Shown one piece after another: positions 29,922-37,816 of a stretch of 64,000 bases of DNA; position 1 is the stretch's first letter; every line of letters begins with the position of its first letter. This stretch comes from Verrucomicrobiia bacterium. GTDB taxonomy: Bacteria > Verrucomicrobiota > Verrucomicrobiia > Limisphaerales > Pedosphaeraceae. The position numbers and the translations under genes were made by a program. The DNA is taken from NCBI GenBank assembly GCA_036268055.1, contig DATAUW010000017.1:434001-498000 (forward strand), given 5' to 3'. The notes under the pieces were generated by a model. The model worked only from the letters and a program-made list of their open reading frames with translations, was not told the origin of the DNA and made no database searches.

Positions 29922-30152
29922 CTTTTCGTTTTGTTAAGCCAACGCCAAAATTTTCTTCAGGCTGATCAGCCCGGCACACTACCCGAGTCGCGAAAGGTGA
30001 ATTCTTGTCATTGCCGGGCAACCGTCAATCGTTTTTTTCCAAAATTATTTTCGGCGGCACGACCAGCCACCGCGCCCGGACGCCGGACAAAGAAATATTT
30101 CCTTGTCCGGGAAACAAAATAAAACGTCCGCCGCCCTCTCGGCAAGAAAGTT

Positions 30153-30168
30153 TGTGAAATATTTCACG
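30153..30168. promoter_or_regulatory. CRP/FNR-family-like operator
   Basis: The sequence TGTGA-N6-TCACG matches the CRP-family consensus TGTGA-N6-TCACA with one mismatch, and bases 30154-30167 form a perfect 14 bp palindrome (GTGAAATATTTCAC). It lies 232 bp upstream of actA and 255 bp upstream of the H1-like gene, so the target is open. Which regulator binds cannot be told. Confidence 0.4.
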
Positions 30169-30386
30169 AATTAGGGCTGCTTAATTCTGCTCATTATATT
30201 TACTAATTATTCTGCCTCAAAATCGTGAAAAATTAATAAAACTGTTTCGGGTGTTGGCGTCAGATTTTTTATCCCGGCGATAAATCAAACCACTGGAATA
30301 AGTATCAGGCTAATTGCTTTAGACTTTCTCTCTTACTAAAACTTGAGACCGCTAGTTACGATCTAACCCTGACCAATAAGAAACCA

Positions 30387-30416
30387 TTGACTTAATTGGC
30401 TTTGTGGCCATACTTT
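30387..30416 (+). promoter_or_regulatory. Promoter of the H1-like gene, possibly leaderless
   Basis: TTGACT (30387-30392) and TACTTT (30411-30416) are 18 bases apart. Transcription would start about 6-7 bases later, at or next to the ATG at 30423, so the message may have almost no leader. A GAAGG lies only 1 base from the ATG, too close to act as a normal ribosome site. Confidence 0.4.
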
Positions 30417-30422
30417 GAAGGT

Positions 30423-30785
30423 ATGTCAACTAACTTATCGAATATATCAGTGCAGCAATTAAAGCGGGCCTTGAGTGTCCGGGAACAGATAGACGAACTC
30501 GAGGCGGAATTGGTCGCCATCCTCGGCGCTTCTCAAGCCGCCGCTCTTTCAGGAGCCGGCGCTGGTGACGGACGCCGCCGCAAGATGAGCGCCGCCGCCC
30601 GCGCGAAAATCGCCGCCGCGCAACGCGCCCGCTGGGCCAAGCAAAAGAAGGGCGCCCCGGCCGAAGCGCCCAAAGCCGGCCGCCGCAAGATGAGCGCCGC
30701 CGCCCGCGCCAAGATCGCCGCCGCCGCCCGCGCCCGCTGGGCCAAGGCCAAAGCCGCCAATCGCAAGACCCTCGCGAACGGCTGA
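30423..30785 (+). CDS. Histone-H1-like/nucleoid-associated basic repeat protein
   Basis: A 120-residue protein with an acidic coiled-coil-like N-terminal part (residues 8-40, LKRALSVREQIDELEAEL) and a strongly basic Ala/Lys/Arg-rich C-terminal part. The basic part contains two near-identical copies of KMSAAARAKIAAA-x-RARWAK at about residues 54 and 89, joined by a Lys/Pro/Ala linker. Such repeats, common in Verrucomicrobiota and Acidobacteria, are thought to bind DNA nonspecifically. The start at 30423 is preferred to the upstream start at 30396, which lies in the promoter. A strong terminator follows. Confidence 0.75.
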   Translation: MSTNLSNISVQQLKRALSVREQIDELEAELVAILGASQAAALSGAGAGDGRRRKMSAAARAKIAAAQRARWAKQKKGAPAEAPKAGRRKMSAAARAKIAAAARARWAKAKAANRKTLANG

Positions 30786-30792
30786 TAGTATT

Positions 30793-30815
30793 GGGCGGTT
30801 AAGATCGCCCCATTT
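30793..30815 (+). terminator. Weak terminator-like hairpin after the H1-like gene
   Basis: GGGCG (30793-30797) pairs with CGCCC (30806-30810) and a run of T follows. It begins 8 bp after the stop codon. A stronger hairpin follows at 30823. Confidence 0.45.
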
Positions 30816-30822
30816 TTACCTG

Positions 30823-30867
30823 TGCGCCATCTGTGGTCCAAACCACGGGTGGCGCATAAAATTTTTT
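30823..30867 (+). terminator. Rho-independent terminator
   Basis: TGCGCCA (30823-30829) pairs with TGGCGCA (30850-30856), with an inner GTGG/CCAC stem, and a TTTTTT run follows at about 30861. Both terminators act after the H1-like gene. Confidence 0.7.
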
Positions 30868-31290
30868 CACGGCTGCCATTCTGTCTCCCCCTTAAAAGCG
30901 AAAATGTTTCGCTGGTTTTTATTGGTGGCATGAATCTTTTGGAGGTTGCGGTTTCATTTTTTCACGCGGCTTTATAGCGCAATACGTTTGGAATTCATTT
31001 CGTTGAAGTTTCTTTAGTCTCTAAAGATTTCCCTGAAAAAATTTCTTTAGACGACCTAGCCTGATTGGATTATTCAATAAATACCTGGAAATTCCAGCGG
31101 GCGGGTGTCATATCAAAGTCTTCTCTAAAAAAAGTAAGCGGTGTCACTCAAACTGAATCGCCGGGCAGCTTAAACCAGAATCTGAATTCTTTCGGGGATT
31201 ACTATTCCGGTATCGTCTTGAAGATGAAATGTAAGAACCTCGCGATTCAAACTTATCGGCAAAAGGCTCTGCCCAACATTTAAGCGCAAC
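30868..31290. other. Intergenic region with no supported gene
   Basis: About 420 bp. It holds a small palindrome CTTTAG-TCT-CTAAAG at 31012-31026 and an A+T-rich stretch. A 72-codon open frame at 31065-31283 has no recognisable composition or start site and is not called. Downstream is the stop of the endonuclease-family gene on the minus strand. Confidence 0.5.
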
Positions 31291-32109
31291 TTATTTAATG
31301 CGCAAATCGGCGACCAGTGGGCGGTGATCGGAGGCCTGGGTATCGGGAACCCAGGCCTTCAGCGGCTCGATAGATTTGTCCGGGGATAACCAAATATAAT
31401 CAATGCGGCGGTTCGGTTTGGGGCTGGGAAAAGTCCAGCCATTGCCTTGTCCGACCAGCGCCCAGGTATCGTCAAAGCTTTCGCGCATCGCATTATAGAC
31501 TGGCGTTTGCGGGAAGTCATTGAAGTCGCCGCATAGGATCATCGGCAGGCCGGGATATTGTTGGATGATGCGTTTTATCTCTCCGACATTGAGCAGCCGT
31601 TCTTCATTCTCCCGGCGATAATCAATGTGCGTGGTCATGAAGAGCACTTTATGGCCATGCACATCCAGGATGAGTTGAATGATGCCGCGCTGTTCCTTGG
31701 GGCGGATCATCACGTAATGTGTGTTGGTTTGTTGCAGGATTGGAAAGCGCGTCAATATCGCATTGCCATATTCGCCGCCCTGGAAGTTAAAATTATTGCT
31801 GAAGTAACCGGTCAATCCCGTCAAGGCCGCCAGTTCCGCCGTCAAGTCGCGCCGGTCGGTGCGTTGAACGCCCTTGTCCACTTCCTCCAGCGCCACGATG
31901 TCGGGATGCTCGGCATTGATCGCAGCCGCCGTGCGCGCGAAATCAATTTTATTGTCCGCTCCCGCGCCGTGCTGGATGTTGTAAGTCATCACGCGCAGAG
32001 TTACCGGCCCCGCAGCTTCGCTCGCGGTTTTACAGCCCGCGCCAGTTATTGAAATCAACACTCCGGCGACTATAGCGGACAAGGCGGATAACTTGAACTG
32101 CTTAATCAT
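31291..32109 (-). CDS. Endonuclease/exonuclease/phosphatase-family lipoprotein
   Basis: A 272-residue secreted hydrolase. The signal ends in ITGAGC, a lipoprotein-type site. The EEP fold motifs are visible: MTYNIQHG, DIVALEEVD (metal-binding Glu), GDFND and the terminal SDHRPL. The fold covers nucleases, inositol-phosphate and sphingomyelin-type phosphodiesterases, and substrate cannot be fixed. The start is at 32109, where GGAG lies 6 bases upstream; a start at 32130 would overlap mtnP. It is co-directional and 17 bp after mtnP. Confidence 0.85.
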   Translation of the reverse strand: MIKQFKLSALSAIVAGVLISITGAGCKTASEAAGPVTLRVMTYNIQHGAGADNKIDFARTAAAINAEHPDIVALEEVDKGVQRTDRRDLTAELAALTGLTGYFSNNFNFQGGEYGNAILTRFPILQQTNTHYVMIRPKEQRGIIQLILDVHGHKVLFMTTHIDYRRENEERLLNVGEIKRIIQQYPGLPMILCGDFNDFPQTPVYNAMRESFDDTWALVGQGNGWTFPSPKPNRRIDYIWLSPDKSIEPLKAWVPDTQASDHRPLVADLRIK

Positions 32110-32126
32110 GATAAACTCCGGTGCGC

Positions 32127-32990
32127 TCAAAGATATTTTGCGAGCAACAATTTCAATTCATTCGTCGTCTTCACCGGCCAGCATTTTTTATCGGTCATGA
32201 TCGCGTGGGCCAGCGCACTGTGGCAGGACCAGTTGGCTTCCTGCGGAATCTGTTCGATGGCGCGCGACACCACGGCCTTGGCCAGTGCGGCATTTTTTGT
32301 TAGGTTGGCGATGACAATCTCGACGGTGACGTGGGCTTCGTCCATTTTCCAGCAATCGTAGTCAGTGATCATGGCCATCGTGGCGTAGGCGATCTCGGCT
32401 TCGCGCGCGCATTTAGCTTCGCCGAGATTCGTCATGCCGATCACGTCATAGCCGAGCTTATGATTCGTCAACGATTCCGCGCGGGTGCTGAATGCCGGGC
32501 CTTCCATGTTGACATAAGTGCCGCCGTCGTGGACGCGGGCCTTGAGTGCTTTGGCACTTTTCAAAAGAATCTGCCGCAACTCTTCGCAGATCGGATCGGC
32601 GAACGCGATATGCCCGACGATGCCGCGCCCAAAAAATGTGTGGTTGAGCGATTGCTTGGTGCGATCGAGAAATTGGTCAACGAGGACGACATCACACGGT
32701 TTATATTTGGCCTGCAACGAACCGACGGCGCTGACGCTGATGATCCATTGCGCGCCGAGTTTTTTCATGCCCCAAATATTCGCGCGATGGTTCAACTCGG
32801 TCGGCAGGATGCGATGCCCGCGCCCGTGCCGCGGTAGAAACACGACGTCGCGGCCGCTCAAGGTGCCGGTGAGAAAATCGTCCGAGGCCGGGCCGAAAGG
32901 AGTTTTGACTTTGACCCATTTTTGGTTGGTGAAACCTTCAATGTGATAGAGGCCGCTGCCGCCGATGATTCCGATTCGATTTGCTGGCAT
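32127..32990 (-). CDS. mtnP: S-methyl-5'-thioadenosine phosphorylase
   Basis: A 287-residue purine nucleoside phosphorylase-type enzyme. The N-terminal IGIIGGSGLY, the phosphate-binding RHGRGH, NHRANIW, and the MEGPAFSTRAES substrate segment are typical of MtnP. The specificity loop MTNLGEAKCAREAEI has Leu-Gly where most MtnP have other residues, so related nucleoside use is possible. It would split methylthioadenosine from polyamine or SAM metabolism for methionine salvage. No other mtn genes are in the window. Confidence 0.88.
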   Translation of the reverse strand: MPANRIGIIGGSGLYHIEGFTNQKWVKVKTPFGPASDDFLTGTLSGRDVVFLPRHGRGHRILPTELNHRANIWGMKKLGAQWIISVSAVGSLQAKYKPCDVVLVDQFLDRTKQSLNHTFFGRGIVGHIAFADPICEELRQILLKSAKALKARVHDGGTYVNMEGPAFSTRAESLTNHKLGYDVIGMTNLGEAKCAREAEIAYATMAMITDYDCWKMDEAHVTVEIVIANLTKNAALAKAVVSRAIEQIPQEANWSCHSALAHAIMTDKKCWPVKTTNELKLLLAKYL

Positions 32991-33039
32991 AGTCGTTATT
33001 TAATATTGCGAGTCACTATACGCGGCAGGAACGTAAATG

Positions 33040-33060
33040 GAAGTGCGGAGTGCGGAATTG
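33040..33060 (+). repeat. Dispersed repeat family C, copy 1a
   Basis: A GTGCGGAGTGCGGAAT-type unit upstream of mtnP. The inverted partner is at 33180-33210. Other copies lie at 41285 and 59491. Confidence 0.6.
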
Positions 33061-33179
33061 AAGAACGTAATTCCCGCGCCGCAGTTTATTTTGTAATTTA
33101 TGGGAATGAGCGAAGCGCTTTGTATGGGGGAGTTACAAGCGGCTTCTTACTGAAAACTGAACACTTGAAACTTCCCCGA

Positions 33180-33210
33180 TTCCGCACTCCGCACTCTACA
33201 TTCCGCACTG
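33180..33210 (-). repeat. Dispersed repeat family C, copy 1b (inverted)
   Basis: Reverse-complement units of the same repeat (ATTCCGCACTCCGCACT-like), ending right before the stop codon of the prepilin-like gene. With copy 1a it flanks about 120 bp of otherwise featureless DNA. Confidence 0.6.
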
Positions 33211-34071
33211 CTAGGGGATTTGGTGTCCGTCGGCGGACCAACTGATATCGGGGCGTCCGGGGTCGGCGGCTTTGGAACCGGCGTTGAGGCAGACGTAATC
33301 GTAGCGATACCAGGTGGTATGGCCGTCGGCAAATGTGATGCTCGCGCCTTCTGAGTGGCGCGACGTGAAGGCGGTGGTATAAACCTGCGGTTTGCAGACA
33401 TCCTGCTGCTTCGTGATGTTGCCGTAAAAAGGAGTTTCGGTTGTGATCGTGCGGCCTTCGCAAAACATAACGAATTTTGAAGGGCTGGCGATCATGCTTG
33501 CCTTGAGGTGAGTGATGTTCGTAGGCACCTGGTCGAGGCCTTGCGAGTTCATGCCATATTTAAATGCGACTCGATTGTTGATCGCTACTTCGTCAGGATT
33601 GATCTTGGCGGTCGGGCACATGAAGAGGGTGTTGCCTGTATTAAAAAAATTCCGGCCGTCGAGACCATTTTCGATGTCGTAATAATAAAGCGGCTTGCTC
33701 GCGACGTAAGAGGGAAGTGCGTTGAACCAGGCATCATTTCCCTGGTTGGCGATGTAAAAGTTCCCCAAGTCATTCCAAGTGGGATTGTCTTCATTATAAC
33801 CCGGAGCTTCCCCCTGGGTTCCCATGGGAATCTTCGTCGTGGGATAGGTCTGGGAGTTATCATCCACGTACATGTTTTGGGCGAGCCCCCATTGCTTCAG
33901 GTTATTGGTGCAAACGACCCGCCGTCCTTTTTCCTTGGCCTTGGCGAGCGCGGGCAGCAATAGCCCCGCGAGAATGGCGATGATGGCGATGACCACGAGC
34001 AATTCAATGAGGGTAAACCCACGGAATTTTTTTGCCGCAAGCGCGCGGGTTAAGAAGCCATTTATCGTCAT
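33211..34071 (-). CDS. Prepilin-type protein with C-terminal H-x9-DG
   Basis: A 286-residue protein. The prepilin leader ends KKFRG before [20 protein letters not shown], the type IV pilin/pseudopilin methylation domain, and [15 protein letters not shown] follows. The C-terminal part holds [13 protein letters not shown], which matches the H-x9-DG motif of secreted proteins of Planctomycetota/Verrucomicrobiota. This family is large in these phyla and its role is unknown. It would be processed by a prepilin peptidase (not in this window). Confidence 0.88.
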   Translation of the reverse strand: MTINGFLTRALAAKKFRGFTLIELLVVIAIIAILAGLLLPALAKAKEKGRRVVCTNNLKQWGLAQNMYVDDNSQTYPTTKIPMGTQGEAPGYNEDNPTWNDLGNFYIANQGNDAWFNALPSYVASKPLYYYDIENGLDGRNFFNTGNTLFMCPTAKINPDEVAINNRVAFKYGMNSQGLDQVPTNITHLKASMIASPSKFVMFCEGRTITTETPFYGNITKQQDVCKPQVYTTAFTSRHSEGASITFADGHTTWYRYDYVCLNAGSKAADPGRPDISWSADGHQIP

Positions 34072-34317
34072 GGCGCAGAAGGTGTCCGACCCAAGTTACA
34101 CGGAAATGTCGCAACTGTTACAATCGAGTGACGATTGAATGAAAGCAGATTAATGATTGGAGATCAAGCCTCTAGCTACAATGGTTTCCGCAAGGTGAAC
34201 AGCACTTCTGCGCTTTAGTTACAGAATCGTAACCTGTCCGTCATGTCTTTGTATCCTGCCTTTTTAAAATGGAGCACGCAGATTAACCAACGCCGTTTCC
34301 ATTATCGAAATTTGATC

Positions 34318-37300
34318 ATGAAAAAATCATTCGCAGCCCTTTTCACCGTTTTGCTCGCCTTTGGCGCGCAGGCGCAAACCACCGCACCCAGCCTGCCGCC
34401 GGGAAAACTCGCCATCTTTAAGGCAGGCGACAATACCGGCATTTATAACATCAGCGTGGCAAAATCACAACCATGCTTCGTGCAGGTTTTTGACACGGAT
34501 GCGACGAATCAAACCGCGCCGTTGCTGTCCGTGCCGTTGCCGACGAACGGGGCGAATGGAATTTTCATCAATGCGCACGCGGGTTCGGAAGGCGGCGGCA
34601 TTTCGCGCTCGGAGAACCGCGAGTTTCTCGCGCTTGAAGGTTACACCGGCAACCTTCCCGCCCCAACGGCGGCCAAGCCTTCCGCCGATCCCACCGTCAC
34701 GCGCGGTTTCGGAACGCTTGATGCCTTCGGCAATGAACAAGTGCTTTATTCCGATATCGCGAACTGGTTCGGCCTGCCACTCGGTGTGACGCAAAATAAT
34801 CCGACGGGTATCGCCACGTCTGACGGCACTAATTTTTGGGGGACGGGCAATGTGGCCGGGACAAGTTCCGAAGCAACCGGCACATTGTTTTTCAACGGCT
34901 CGTTTCCCGATTACGGCGGGATGCCGGTTGAACTGCAAAATTTCATTCAAGCGGCAGCGCAAGCGCGCATCATTGGTGGCACGCTCTATATCGTCGTGCC
35001 GGGCGCCGGTGTGTATAATTTCCTCGACCCGTTCAACAACGATACGGTGGTTCCATTGCCGTTCGATCCCAATGTGCCGAATCCGGTTGAACACATCGTG
35101 CTCACGAACCTGTTCATCAACTGGGGCAGCACCTTCAAGAACATCGCCAACTTCGACATGAATCCGCAGGGAACAATCGCCTACGGCGCGGACCAGACGT
35201 TCGGCATCGTCAAATTCGTGAATACCAACGGTGTTTGGACACAGGCTCCGTATTATTTCAGTTCGACCAATATTGGCACGGTCAAACAAAAAGCCGCGAA
35301 CCAGGGTTGCTTCGGCATCTGCGTGGATTTCAGCACCACGAACCCGGTCATCTACGCGACCACGATGGAAAACGGCACCACGCCCGCCGCCAACTCGCAA
35401 GGCAATGCCAACCAGAATCGCCTGATCCGCATCGTGGACATGGGCGTGAATCCCCTGACCAATCTGGTGGCAGATACGCTCGCGACGGCGACCACGACGA
35501 ACGAAAATTTTCGCGGAATTGATTTCACACCTGACTTGCGTCCGTTGATCACTTCGGCGCCTTCGGGTTACTCGACAACCAACGGCGGCACGGCGAGTTT
35601 CGCGGTGGCGGACGATTCGGTATTTGCCGTGGGTTATCAGTGGTTGCAAAATGGCATGAATTTGCTCGGCCAGACGAACGCCACCCTCACGCTTAACAAT
35701 CTCGACACCAGTTTCAACGACTTCACGTATCAATGCGTGGTGACCAATCAATATGGCAGTGTCACCAGCGCGCCGCCGGCAGTTTTGGTTGTCACGGAAT
35801 TTCCGGTGGCGCCGGTCATCGGCAACACTCCGACCAGTGTGGCGGGATTCATCGGCAGTTCGACGACGTTTGGAACCATCGCGCCAACGGGCACGCAGCC
35901 GTTTTCGTTTCAATGGTATTTCGGCACGACGCCGCTGGTGGACGACGGTGTAAAATATAGCGGCTCGACGACGGGCTCGCTTTCGATCTCGAATCTCTCG
36001 ACGATGGATATTGGCAATTATTATCTGGTCGCGACGAATGTTGCGGGTGTGGCGTCTAATCTCGTGGACATGTTGACCGTGCAATTCCACAAGGCGAGCA
36101 TCACCGCCGGGCAGCCGGCATCGGTGACGACCTTTGTGGGTTTGACCACCTCCCTCACGGCGACGCAAGGCGGCGGTTCGGCGCCGTTGACGAACCAATG
36201 GTTCAAGGGCAGCACCGCTTTGACGGACGGCAATGAATTCATGGGCACGGCAACCGGCACGCTTACCATCAGCCCCGTGAGCACGAACGACGCCGGCTCC
36301 TACAAACTCGTCATCAGCAATGGCGGTGGCAGTGTGACCAGTTCGGTCGCAACGGTGACGGTGCTTATCCCGCCGCCGCTGTCGTCGGTCGCTTACAGCA
36401 ACCAAGTCTATGTGCAGAACTTTGATTCGTTGCCCGATCCCGGAACCAATTCGGTGAACAGCTTTAACAATCCGCAGGACCCCGGCAGCATCAATGGCAT
36501 TAGCTATTCATTGGCGAACCCGTTTGATTTCAGCTTCCCGGTCATCAACAGCAGTTTTGTTGGCGGCCTTGGTTTGTCGAACACGATGCCCGGCTGGTAC
36601 GGCGCGGCGGATACGACGTTCCCCGGCGTGGATGGCATCACGCGTTTCGGTGCGCAGGACGGCGATCAAACGACGGGTGGCGTGCTTGACTTCGGCCCGA
36701 ACGACGGCCCCGATATCACGGGCACGAATCGCGCACTGGGTTTGCTCTCGACCGGGACGACCGGCGCGACGACTTATGCGCTCAAGTTGATCAATACTTC
36801 CGGCAAGACGCTTAATTATATCAACCTGAGTTTCCTCGGTGAACTCTGGCACAACGGCACGGGACATCGCCTAATGTCATTCGGTTACACGATAGATAAT
36901 ACAGCAACGAACTTTGTGCTTACTGCGCAGTCCATCTCCAATTCCACGCTGGTGCCGGGATTGTCATTCAGTTTCCAGACCAACATCGTGGTTGTGGCGA
37001 CGGATGGAACGCAGGCTGCAAATCAAATCGCCATTGCGACGAATAATCTCGCGCTCGCAACTGCCTGGCAGCCGAACGCGGCGTTGTGGCTGATCTGGGG
37101 ACTTGATTTCTACGGCAGCGGCAGCGGCAATGGTTACGCGATTGATAACCTGAGCTTTTCGGCCAGCGCCACAGCGGGTGTGGTGATCTCCAAACCCTCG
37201 CTCGGCAATGTAGCGTTTTCGGCGGCGACGGGTTTGAGCTTCAGCTTTACCAACGCGCCGGGACTCGGCTTCACGGTGTATGGGACGACGAGTCTGGCGG

Positions 37301-37428
37301 CGCCGATCGTGTGGACGCCGCTGGGCCCGCCGACGGAAGCCGCGTCGGGAAGTTTCAGCACTTATAGATTCACGGACGCGAGCGCGACCAACGGCGTGAA
37401 ACGCTTCTACAAAGTCACCAGCCCTTAG
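34318..37428 (+). CDS. Secreted Ig-like repeat protein, 1036 residues
   Basis: Signal peptide at residues 1-20 (MKKSFAALFTVLLAFGAQAQ). Residues of about 25-380 form an N-terminal domain of unknown fold (IYNISVAKSQP to PVIYATTMENG). Three Ig-like segments follow (about 410-680), marked by repeats of the YQWLQNG-LTLNNL and DAGSYKLVISN kind. The rest is a domain with an NFDSLPDPGTNS-like beginning and a C-terminal module (TTSLAAPIVWTPL to RFYKVTSP). No catalytic motif is seen. It is probably an adhesin or surface/extracellular matrix protein. The start is at 34318, a signal peptide start; a frame opening at 34243 was rejected. Confidence 0.8.
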   Translation: MKKSFAALFTVLLAFGAQAQTTAPSLPPGKLAIFKAGDNTGIYNISVAKSQPCFVQVFDTDATNQTAPLLSVPLPTNGANGIFINAHAGSEGGGISRSENREFLALEGYTGNLPAPTAAKPSADPTVTRGFGTLDAFGNEQVLYSDIANWFGLPLGVTQNNPTGIATSDGTNFWGTGNVAGTSSEATGTLFFNGSFPDYGGMPVELQNFIQAAAQARIIGGTLYIVVPGAGVYNFLDPFNNDTVVPLPFDPNVPNPVEHIVLTNLFINWGSTFKNIANFDMNPQGTIAYGADQTFGIVKFVNTNGVWTQAPYYFSSTNIGTVKQKAANQGCFGICVDFSTTNPVIYATTMENGTTPAANSQGNANQNRLIRIVDMGVNPLTNLVADTLATATTTNENFRGIDFTPDLRPLITSAPSGYSTTNGGTASFAVADDSVFAVGYQWLQNGMNLLGQTNATLTLNNLDTSFNDFTYQCVVTNQYGSVTSAPPAVLVVTEFPVAPVIGNTPTSVAGFIGSSTTFGTIAPTGTQPFSFQWYFGTTPLVDDGVKYSGSTTGSLSISNLSTMDIGNYYLVATNVAGVASNLVDMLTVQFHKASITAGQPASVTTFVGLTTSLTATQGGGSAPLTNQWFKGSTALTDGNEFMGTATGTLTISPVSTNDAGSYKLVISNGGGSVTSSVATVTVLIPPPLSSVAYSNQVYVQNFDSLPDPGTNSVNSFNNPQDPGSINGISYSLANPFDFSFPVINSSFVGGLGLSNTMPGWYGAADTTFPGVDGITRFGAQDGDQTTGGVLDFGPNDGPDITGTNRALGLLSTGTTGATTYALKLINTSGKTLNYINLSFLGELWHNGTGHRLMSFGYTIDNTATNFVLTAQSISNSTLVPGLSFSFQTNIVVVATDGTQAANQIAIATNNLALATAWQPNAALWLIWGLDFYGSGSGNGYAIDNLSFSASATAGVVISKPSLGNVAFSAATGLSFSFTNAPGLGFTVYGTTSLAAPIVWTPLGPPTEAASGSFSTYRFTDASATNGVKRFYKVTSP

Positions 37429-37464
37429 CCGATGACAGCATAGAGTAACGGCATAGCGCAACGA

Positions 37465-37495
37465 CCGGGCGGACGAAAGTTCGCCCGGTTTTTTA
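37465..37495 (+). terminator. Rho-independent terminator after the Ig-like gene
   Basis: CCGGGCG (37465-37471) pairs with CGCCCGG (37482-37488), followed by TTTTTTA. It ends transcription 37 bp after the stop codon. Confidence 0.8.
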
Positions 37496-37587
37496 TTGCT
37501 GGCTGTAGCGGAAGTCTATGACCGCTGAAGGCCGGATTGGAATCACGGCAAATATATTTCAACGCTGTCTTACGTTTTTGTGCGGGT

Positions 37588-37690
37588 CGCGGGTCTATGA
37601 CTCGCAGCAATTCACGATTAAGATTGCCGCTCTAGGCTGAGCCGGGAATGGCTTGACCGGATGAACCTTGCTGCGGGTCATAGACCCGCG
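37588..37690. repeat. Dispersed repeat family E, inverted pair
   Basis: The left unit (37588-37610) and the right unit (37668-37690) are inverted copies with 22 of 23 bases equal, separated by 57 bp. The core GCGGGTC-ATA-GACCCGC is itself nearly palindromic. A weaker related unit is GCGG-N10-CCGC at 37508-37525. Confidence 0.6.
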
Positions 37691-37816
37691 GTCCGTTAAA
37701 ATGAAGGGAGGGGAGGGTACTCGTGAGCCGTGGCCTTATGGTGTGTACAAAACCCAAATAAATATGGGGCTCGCGAGCACGCTCTCCCTCCCGGTGAGTG
37801 GGGCGTGTAAAATTTA

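Larger units (their letters stand above)
29922..30422. other. Divergent intergenic region, A+T-rich, between actA and the basic protein gene
   Basis: About 500 bp without a convincing gene. It is visibly A+T-richer than the genes around it and must hold the promoter of the respiratory operon on the minus strand and that of the H1-like gene on the plus strand. It contains a CRP/FNR-like palindrome at 30153-30168 and a promoter-like pair at 30387-30416. No small ORF with a good start was found. Confidence 0.6.
37429..37816. other. Repeat-rich intergenic region
   Basis: About 390 bp between the convergent Ig-like and M13 genes. It has the terminator at 37465, three GCGG-GTC/TAT-type palindromes at 37508, 37588 and 37668, and a purine-rich tract near 37700. 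Open frames on the minus strand here are repeat artefacts. Confidence 0.6.

Noticed and set aside
29922-30422. Possible small RNA or riboswitch in the ACIII upstream region
   Set aside because: Only short palindromes were seen, with no conserved riboswitch core and no clear terminator.
31065-31283. 72-codon plus-strand frame
   Set aside because: No ribosome site, no similarity to known small proteins and low-complexity composition.
34465-36405. 646-residue open frame on the minus strand opposite the Ig-like gene
   Set aside because: Arg/His-rich composition without any domain; the plus-strand frame has a signal peptide, Ig-like repeats and a terminator behind it. It is a shadow of a G+C-rich gene.
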